Part shown: positions 59,218 to 64,000 of the stretch, piece by piece
Position numbering within the stretch: the stretch's first letter is position 1
Layout of the letters: every line of letters begins with the position of its first letter
Origin: Salegentibacter sp. Hel_I_6
GTDB lineage: Bacteria > Bacteroidota > Bacteroidia > Flavobacteriales > Flavobacteriaceae
Assembly (NCBI RefSeq): GCF_000745315.1
Contig: NZ_JQNQ01000001.1
Span: 620,001-684,000 of the forward strand
Length of the DNA stretch: 64,000 nt
Direction of reading: 5' to 3'
Notes under the pieces: model-generated
Seen by the model: the letters and a program-made list of their open reading frames with translations, nothing else
Told to the model about the DNA's origin: nothing
The model's database searches: none
Made by a program: the position numbers and the translations under genes

Positions 59218-60615
59218 CTAATTTAACAAGACTTCACTAAAATTAGCTTTTATACTAATATTACCGCCTGCATCCTTTGATTTATGGTAGCCGCTTAGTT
59301 TCTTATTATCGTAAGATTCGCTACTTGTTAATTTTAAAGCATTCGGGTGTTTAATGTCGCTTTGCGTGCCACTATACATAAAATTAAAAGCCGAAGAAGG
59401 TAAACCTAATTTCAAATCACTATTCTCTAAATTTATATCCAGATTTTTAAAATTAGGACCCAGGCTTGCAATATTCAATTCCCCAAAATTCCCCGATAAA
59501 ATTCCGGTATCTTCCAGTTCATTGATATTTACATTACTTGAATTCGAACTAAGCTTTATGCTTTTCACCTTATTAATTTTAAAGGTTTTTACATATTTAG
59601 CTTCCATAACTCCATAAGACCAGGAATTGATATTAACCGGGGTATAAGCTGCCTCAACTTTAGTATTCTTCCCATTTATCCTATCGGCAGTAAGTTTGCT
59701 GTGGGAAAGATCAGCCTGTAAATTATTGGTAGTTCCAGAAAGTTTTATTTCCCCATGGCGTACATCGAGCTTGAGTTTTCCGTTTTTTGGCATCTTTATT
59801 TTTAAGGTTTTTTTGGCCTTAGAATCACTTAATACCATCACTTTTCTTTTTACGTTTTCTTCATCTCCAAAACGAGCTTCCATTTGGGCACCAAAAGATT
59901 CGCCCCAAGCTTCCATATCTTTTCCAAAGCTATCCGCCCATTTTTCCATAGATTTTTCAAATTCTGCCTCATTTATATTCATTTTTAATTCAAAATTCTT
60001 TTCCCACTTTTCGGCATTTTTCTCAAATTGGCTGGCCCATTCTTCCATAGATTTTTCAAAATCTTCACCAAAATTTGCTTCTATCTCCTTTTCGAACTTA
60101 GCCATGTACTTATCTCCATCTTTTTGGTAAGCTTCATAATCAAATTTAATTTTCCCCATTTTCTCACTGAATTCCGGTGGAAGCGGCGCTCCCATACTTT
60201 CTCCCAAACTCTGCATAAGTGGTGTCACCAAATTGTTCATTAAAGGCTCTAGCATTTGCGGAAGACTGGCTAAAGGTTTTTCCAATCCGCTTAGATCTAT
60301 ATCACCATTCCATTGCATTCCACCTCCCGATGAAATACTAACTTCTGAAGCACTACCTGAGGTATTTAATTTCCAGGCGGCAAGTATTGCTTCCACCTCC
60401 TTCTTTCCGGCTTCATCGGTTTCTATAAAAGCTTCTATTTCAACTTCGTTTTTATCCCAGTAATCTACCACGATATTGGTATGGCTTGCATCTATTTTTA
60501 CAGCAACATCACTTGAGGTTTTATAAGTTTTATCGAGCTTTTTTGTTTGTGCAAAAAGCATTACCGGAAGGCAAAGCAACATCACAACTATTAAATTATG
60601 CCTCGTAGTTTTCAT
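59218..60615 (-). CDS. Secreted beta-rich protein with eight 11-residue repeats (sigma-operon effector)
   Basis: A 465-residue protein with signal peptide (cleaved near F-A-Q, 21-23). Residues 30-100 and 258-465 look like DUF4097-type repeated beta strands (adhesin-like). Between them, residues 167-254 form eight tandem 11-mers, among them S-M-E-E-W-A-S-Q-F-E-K and S-M-E-K-W-A-D-S-F-G-K, with an aromatic at position 5 and usually 9. Such a period suits a long amphipathic helix. It overlaps the putative anti-sigma gene by 20 nt. Confidence 0.72.
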   Translation of the reverse strand: MKTTRHNLIVVMLLCLPVMLFAQTKKLDKTYKTSSDVAVKIDASHTNIVVDYWDKNEVEIEAFIETDEAGKKEVEAILAAWKLNTSGSASEVSISSGGGMQWNGDIDLSGLEKPLASLPQMLEPLMNNLVTPLMQSLGESMGAPLPPEFSEKMGKIKFDYEAYQKDGDKYMAKFEKEIEANFGEDFEKSMEEWASQFEKNAEKWEKNFELKMNINEAEFEKSMEKWADSFGKDMEAWGESFGAQMEARFGDEENVKRKVMVLSDSKAKKTLKIKMPKNGKLKLDVRHGEIKLSGTTNNLQADLSHSKLTADRINGKNTKVEAAYTPVNINSWSYGVMEAKYVKTFKINKVKSIKLSSNSSNVNINELEDTGILSGNFGELNIASLGPNFKNLDINLENSDLKLGLPSSAFNFMYSGTQSDIKHPNALKLTSSESYDNKKLSGYHKSKDAGGNISIKANFSEVLLN

Positions 60616-61216
60616 ATTCTGTATTTTTTGATTGTTTGATCTCCTTTAATTTATTCTTTAATTTATATAGCAAATCTACCCTTAACTGCAAGTTAGCGAT
60701 CATCGCTTCCAGGGTTTCTTCATTGGGACCGGCATCCTCAATTTCTTTATTTAAGCGCTGATATTCTTTATCAAGTTCTGCCATTTGCTTCATAAAAGAA
60801 TCAATTAGCGCTTTATTCTCTGGCGTAATATTGATCTTGGAAAGTTCAATGTTGAGACTTGCTAAATAATAATCTTCGATTTTCTTGAATTCCGGGGAAA
60901 CTTCACTTAACTGAAAATTATTTTCTGAAGGTTTTAGTTGATCTTCTTTTTCTTCTGAAGCTTCTTCAGTTGGAGTATCTACTACTGAAGGTTCATTATT
61001 AAAATTATCTGCGCCTGAATTCAGAAAAAAGAATCCTACACCCAACGCTACAATAAGTACAGCTGCGATCTTTAGGAAAAAGAAAGAATTCTGTTCTTTT
61101 TCCTTCGGAAATTCTTTTTCCATACGATCTTCAAATCGTTTTTGGTGCCCTTTAGGTAGCGCATCTAGTTTGGGCTCCTTTTCATTTCTAAACATTTCTC
61201 TAATATCCTGTGCCAT
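60596..61216 (-). CDS. Putative anti-sigma factor, single-span membrane protein
   Basis: A 206-residue protein. A cytoplasmic N-terminus (about 1-45, basic, K-E-P-K-L-D-A-L-P-K-G-H) precedes one membrane helix (about 47-65). A periplasmic part rich in E, K and L follows, with helical coiled-coil features. It overlaps the sigma gene by 17 nt. Position and topology fit an anti-sigma that holds the sigma factor at the membrane; no sequence family was recognised. Confidence 0.65.
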   Translation of the reverse strand: MAQDIREMFRNEKEPKLDALPKGHQKRFEDRMEKEFPKEKEQNSFFFLKIAAVLIVALGVGFFFLNSGADNFNNEPSVVDTPTEEASEEKEDQLKPSENNFQLSEVSPEFKKIEDYYLASLNIELSKINITPENKALIDSFMKQMAELDKEYQRLNKEIEDAGPNEETLEAMIANLQLRVDLLYKLKNKLKEIKQSKNTEYENYEA

Positions 61217-61745
61217 TTTTTATCGTCTTTAATTCTTCTTGCAATTTTTTCTTCCCTCTGTGTACCAGCGTCCGCGAGGCTACCGGACTTACATTCAAAA
61301 TTTCTGATATTTCTTCGTGGTCATAACCCTCCATCAAAAATAACATTAGCGGGTATTTATATTTTTCTGGAAGTTTCTCTATACTTCTTTTTATTTCTTC
61401 CATTCCTATCCCGTCAACTACCTGCCAGTTATCGTCTTCTTCCGCAGGGCTTAAAATTTGTTCGTTAATCGCAACGAGTTCTAATTTTTTAGATTTCAGT
61501 TTATCAATACATTTATTGATCACAATTCTTTTAAGCCATGCTCCAAAAGTCACTTCACCTGTAAATTGCTGCAATTTCGCAAAGGCCTTTATAAAAGCCT
61601 CTTGCATTGCATCCTCGGCTTCAAAAGGATCTTTTAGAAAACGTAAAGCCACATAATGCATTCCCTGGCAATATTGATTATAGAGCTTCAGCTGGGCCCG
61701 CCGGTCATTATTTTTACAGGCTTCTATTAATTGATGCTGTATCAT
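61200..61745 (-). CDS. ECF RNA polymerase sigma factor
   Basis: A 181-residue sigma factor. Region 2: L-R-F-L-K-D-P-F-E-A-E-D-A-M-Q-E-A-F-I-K-A-F and W-L-K-R-I-V-I-N-K-C-I-D. Region 4: L-M-E-G-Y-D-H-E-E-I-S-E-I-L-N-V-S (helix-turn-helix). It is first in a three-gene operon with its probable anti-sigma and a secreted effector, so it is expected to control its own operon and other genes. Confidence 0.92.
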   Translation of the reverse strand: MIQHQLIEACKNNDRRAQLKLYNQYCQGMHYVALRFLKDPFEAEDAMQEAFIKAFAKLQQFTGEVTFGAWLKRIVINKCIDKLKSKKLELVAINEQILSPAEEDDNWQVVDGIGMEEIKRSIEKLPEKYKYPLMLFLMEGYDHEEISEILNVSPVASRTLVHRGKKKLQEELKTIKNGTGY

Positions 61746-61898
61746 TTTTTTTGATTGGTTGTACTATAAAGACGAAGCTGTTCTACTAATGTTGCAAGCT
61801 TCTTTAAAATTCTAGTGGAAATTACATTTTTTTCTTTTTATTGCCTGCAATGAAGTTTGCACGCTTTTTGAATTATATTCAACAAATAGAAATGAAAA

Positions 61899-62462
61899 AT
61901 GAAGAAACCGGCTAAAACGTTTTTAAAAATTGGTGGTATTATTATCGTAGTGGCTGCTGTTATTGTATTTATAACACGATACAGCACTAAAGCGCATAGC
62001 CCTGAAGATATTACTAGCTTCACACATGACGACTTAAAAATGGAAGTTTTTTATAACCGACCTTATAAAAAAGAAAGGGTTATTTTCGGAAACCTGGTGC
62101 CCTATAATGAAGTATGGAGAACAGGCGCTAATGAGGCCACTACTTTTGAAACTAATAAAGATATCATGGTAGATGGCTCACTTTTGAAAGCGGGAAAATA
62201 TACCTTATGGACTGTTCCCATGGAAAATTCCTGGAAAGTGATTTTTAACGAGCAAATGTATCCCTGGGGGATTAATTTAGATGAGGAAGCTTATAGGGAT
62301 CCACAATTTGATGCCCTGGTATTAGAAGTACCTACTAAAGATTTAGCCAAAACCATGGAACAATTCACCATCAATTTTCAAACTGAAAATGAATTTATTT
62401 ATTTAAACCTAGCCTGGGATGAAACTCTCGTAAGCGTTCCTTTAAAACCGGAAAAGGCATAA
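61899..62462 (+). CDS. DUF2911 protein
   Basis: A 187-residue protein with one N-terminal membrane anchor (about 9-24) and a DUF2911 domain: Y-N-R-P-Y-K-K, V-P-Y-N-E-V-W-R-T-G-A-N-E-A-T-T-F, and W-G-I-N-L. The domain faces the periplasm. Function unknown. Terminator follows. Confidence 0.87.
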   Translation: MKKPAKTFLKIGGIIIVVAAVIVFITRYSTKAHSPEDITSFTHDDLKMEVFYNRPYKKERVIFGNLVPYNEVWRTGANEATTFETNKDIMVDGSLLKAGKYTLWTVPMENSWKVIFNEQMYPWGINLDEEAYRDPQFDALVLEVPTKDLAKTMEQFTINFQTENEFIYLNLAWDETLVSVPLKPEKA

Positions 62463-62472
62463 AAGATAAAAC

Positions 62473-62506
62473 CTCACAGGTTTCAAAATCCTGTGAGGCT
62501 TTTTTA
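62473..62506 (+). terminator. Terminator after the DUF2911 gene
   Basis: CCTCACAGG pairs with CCTGTGAGG around a nine-base loop, followed by T6. Confidence 0.85.
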
Positions 62507-62544
62507 TTCTCGATCCTAAGCGTTACCTTAAAATAAAATTTTTA

Positions 62545-62976
62545 TTAATCTTCGTCAACTAAAAGGTTTAGCGTTACGTCTATATTATCTCGTGTAGCTC
62601 TAGAGTAAGGACAAACTTCGTGAGCTTCATTTACTATTTTCTCTCCGGTTTCAACATCTACACCTGGTAAAAAGCAATCTAAAGTCACAGAAAGCTGTAG
62701 ATTTTCCTCCTCGTTCAAACCTAATTTCACTACTGCACTAACACTCATATCTTCTCCTAACTCGATATCATGTTTTTTAGCTACTTGCTGTAAAGCGCCT
62801 CCAAAACAAGCAGAATAACCTGCTCCAAATAATTGCTCTGGGTTTGTGAAGTCTCCGCCTTCACCGCCCATAGATTTAGGCATACTTAATTTCACATCCA
62901 GTATTCCATCGTCACTTTTGGCGTGGCCTTTTCTTGCTCCTTTTGTTGTTACCGTTGTTTTATACAAATTTTTCAT
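62545..62976 (-). CDS. Organic hydroperoxide resistance protein (Ohr/OsmC family)
   Basis: A 143-residue thiol peroxidase. The two active-site cysteines are in G-Y-S-A-C-F-G-G-A and E-V-C-P-Y-S-R-A-T-R. The start Y-K-T-T-V-T-T-K-G-A-R is Ohr-like. It reduces organic hydroperoxides using a lipoyl partner. No regulator OhrR is adjacent. Confidence 0.93.
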   Translation of the reverse strand: MKNLYKTTVTTKGARKGHAKSDDGILDVKLSMPKSMGGEGGDFTNPEQLFGAGYSACFGGALQQVAKKHDIELGEDMSVSAVVKLGLNEEENLQLSVTLDCFLPGVDVETGEKIVNEAHEVCPYSRATRDNIDVTLNLLVDED

Positions 62977-63046
62977 CGTTATTTAAGTTATATTAATTAG
63001 GCCTGAATATACCAAGCAAAAACAAGGCTCCCAAAGATCGAATTCA

Positions 63047-63054
63047 TAAATTTG
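63047..63054 (+). promoter_or_regulatory. -7 promoter element for meaB
   Basis: TAAATTTG fully matches TAnnTTTG, 17 nt before the TTG start at 63072. Confidence 0.5.
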
Positions 63055-63071
63055 TCATAAATAAGCGCAGC

Positions 63072-64000
63072 TTGAACAAGAAGAAACATCAATCGGCATT
63101 AAGTGAATCTGGTAGTAAGCCAGCATCGGGGAATGTAAACCCTAATTCAGCTCAAAAAATAAGGGCTTCCAGAAAAAGTAAATTTTCAGAAGAGGATTTG
63201 CTTCAGCAATTATTAGATGGAAATAAAACCGCTTTAGGCCGTGCAATTACTTTGGTAGAAAGCAATCAATTTTCTCACAGGGAAAAAGCGCAGCAGCTTT
63301 TGGAAGGTGCCCTACCCTATTCTCAAAAATCTATCAGGATTGGAATTACAGGGGTACCCGGCGTGGGCAAAAGTACTTTTATTGAAAGTTTTGGCTCTTA
63401 TTTAATAAAGCAAGGAAAAAAGGTAGCCGTTTTAGCAGTAGACCCCAGTAGTAGTGTTTCTCGTGGAAGTATCTTAGGGGACAAAACAAGGATGGAAAAC
63501 CTGGTCACCGAAGAAAATGCTTTTATTAGACCATCGGCATCTGGATCGTCTCTGGGGGGCGTGGCGAAAAAAACCCGGGAAAGTATTTTACTGTGTGAAG
63601 CCGCAGGTTTTGATGTAGTACTTATTGAAACAGTGGGTGTTGGACAAAGTGAAACCACGGTGCATAGTATGACCGATTTCTTTTTATTGTTGAAATTGGC
63701 AGGAGCCGGAGACGAATTGCAAGGCATAAAACGCGGAATTATAGAAATGGCAGATGCCATTGTGATCAATAAAGCCGATGGGGATAATATTAAAGCAGCG
63801 CGAGAGGCTAAACTTGAATTTAACCGGGCGCTTCAGCTTTATCCTTCAAAAGAAAGCGGTTGGAAACCTAAAGTATTGCTTAGTAGCGCCTTAAAACAAA
63901 CAGGAATAGATAGTGTTTGGGAACTTATTTCTGAATTTCAGCAAAATGTAAAAGAAAATGGATATTTCCTAAAAAATAGAAAAGACCAAAATAAATTCTG
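63072..64000 (+). CDS. meaB: Methylmalonyl-CoA mutase-associated GTPase MeaB (partial, runs off the right edge), TTG start
   Basis: The first 309 codons of a G3E GTPase of the MeaB/ArgK family. Walker A is G-V-P-G-V-G-K-S-T. D-P-S-S, G-V-G-Q-S-E-T and the guanine motif N-K-A-D follow. MeaB protects and reloads methylmalonyl-CoA mutase with adenosylcobalamin. The start is the TTG at 63072, giving M-N-K-K-K-H-Q-S-A-L-S as in relatives; there is no ATG in frame upstream. An antisense frame at 63398-63769 is a shadow. Confidence 0.93.
   Translation, partial: MNKKKHQSALSESGSKPASGNVNPNSAQKIRASRKSKFSEEDLLQQLLDGNKTALGRAITLVESNQFSHREKAQQLLEGALPYSQKSIRIGITGVPGVGKSTFIESFGSYLIKQGKKVAVLAVDPSSSVSRGSILGDKTRMENLVTEENAFIRPSASGSSLGGVAKKTRESILLCEAAGFDVVLIETVGVGQSETTVHSMTDFFLLLKLAGAGDELQGIKRGIIEMADAIVINKADGDNIKAAREAKLEFNRALQLYPSKESGWKPKVLLSSALKQTGIDSVWELISEFQQNVKENGYFLKNRKDQNKF

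Noticed and set aside
63398..63769. 123-codon minus-strand open frame
   Set aside because: It is the antisense of the partial meaB gene, whose motifs are clear on the plus strand.
1..64000. CRISPR array, prophage, complete insertion sequence
   Set aside because: No regularly spaced repeats, no integrase, phage or transposase genes were seen. The only mobile-like traces are the two short repeats reported.

Overview
The window is a continuous stretch of a low-GC Bacteroidota chromosome, most likely a member of the Flavobacteriaceae related to Gramella (Christiangramia), Salegentibacter or Zunongwangia. The family call rests on several features. Promoters match the Bacteroidota -7 consensus TAnnTTTG rather than a -10 TATAAT box, and strong Shine-Dalgarno sites are rare. 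The gene families are typical of the group: DUF1573, DUF6702, DUF2911 and DUF4199 proteins, CarboxypepD_reg-like proteins, a long Bacteroidota-type SecA, a class III ProRS and an OmpP1/FadL protein. Many lipoproteins carry N-terminal Cys signals. The genus is an inference. There are no rRNA genes, CRISPR arrays, intact insertion sequences or phage genes.

Layout. 1-5.2 kb: birA (cut by the left edge) diverges from rsfS-ftsH, followed by a lipid block (LUD protein, cdsA, psd, acyl-CoA-binding protein). 5.2-10.9 kb: valS, a DUF1573 protein, an aminotransferase and murB. 10.9-11.8 kb: a complete TPP riboswitch plus terminator with no gene behind it, facing a fasciclin lipoprotein whose reading frame has no normal start codon. 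12-18 kb: a small Cys protein, a GT2 glycosyltransferase and a sigma factor in one run, then lipA, gap and a TPR hybrid histidine kinase. 18-23.7 kb: lpxK, a Nif3-like protein, a coiled-coil protein, two unknown lipoproteins and msrA. 23.7-36.4 kb: a cation/proton antiporter, kmo, an Old Yellow Enzyme, and a flavin reductase/DUF2256/Cry-DASH/FeS-photolyase cluster. This stretch continues with an SDR, a lipoprotein, a beta-lactamase-fold protein and kynU. 36.6-38.1 kb: an O-methyltransferase, PAP2 phosphatase and tatA.

38.2-45 kb is the most accessory-looking part. Five paralogous secreted CarboxypepD_reg-like proteins lie in tandem and lead into a DUF6702 protein and an M1 metallopeptidase. 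The last six genes form one tight minus-strand operon ending in a terminator. 45-54 kb: pepE, glsA, rpsT, two identical tRNA-Glu genes, proS, a Gly/Trp- and Arg/Ser-rich lipoprotein, a FadL-like outer-membrane protein and a cobalamin adenosyltransferase. 54-58 kb: a DUF2795 protein, secA and a DUF4199 protein. 58-62 kb: an M23 peptidase and an ECF sigma / putative anti-sigma / secreted effector operon. The effector carries eight tandem 11-residue repeats. 62-64 kb: DUF2911, an Ohr/OsmC protein and a partial meaB, which together with the adenosyltransferase points to B12-dependent methylmalonyl-CoA mutase.

Most genes are housekeeping. The observations I rate highest are the orphan TPP riboswitch, the five-paralog/M1 envelope operon, the 11-residue-repeat effector of the sigma operon, and a degenerate ~47-bp repeat found just upstream of two unrelated genes.
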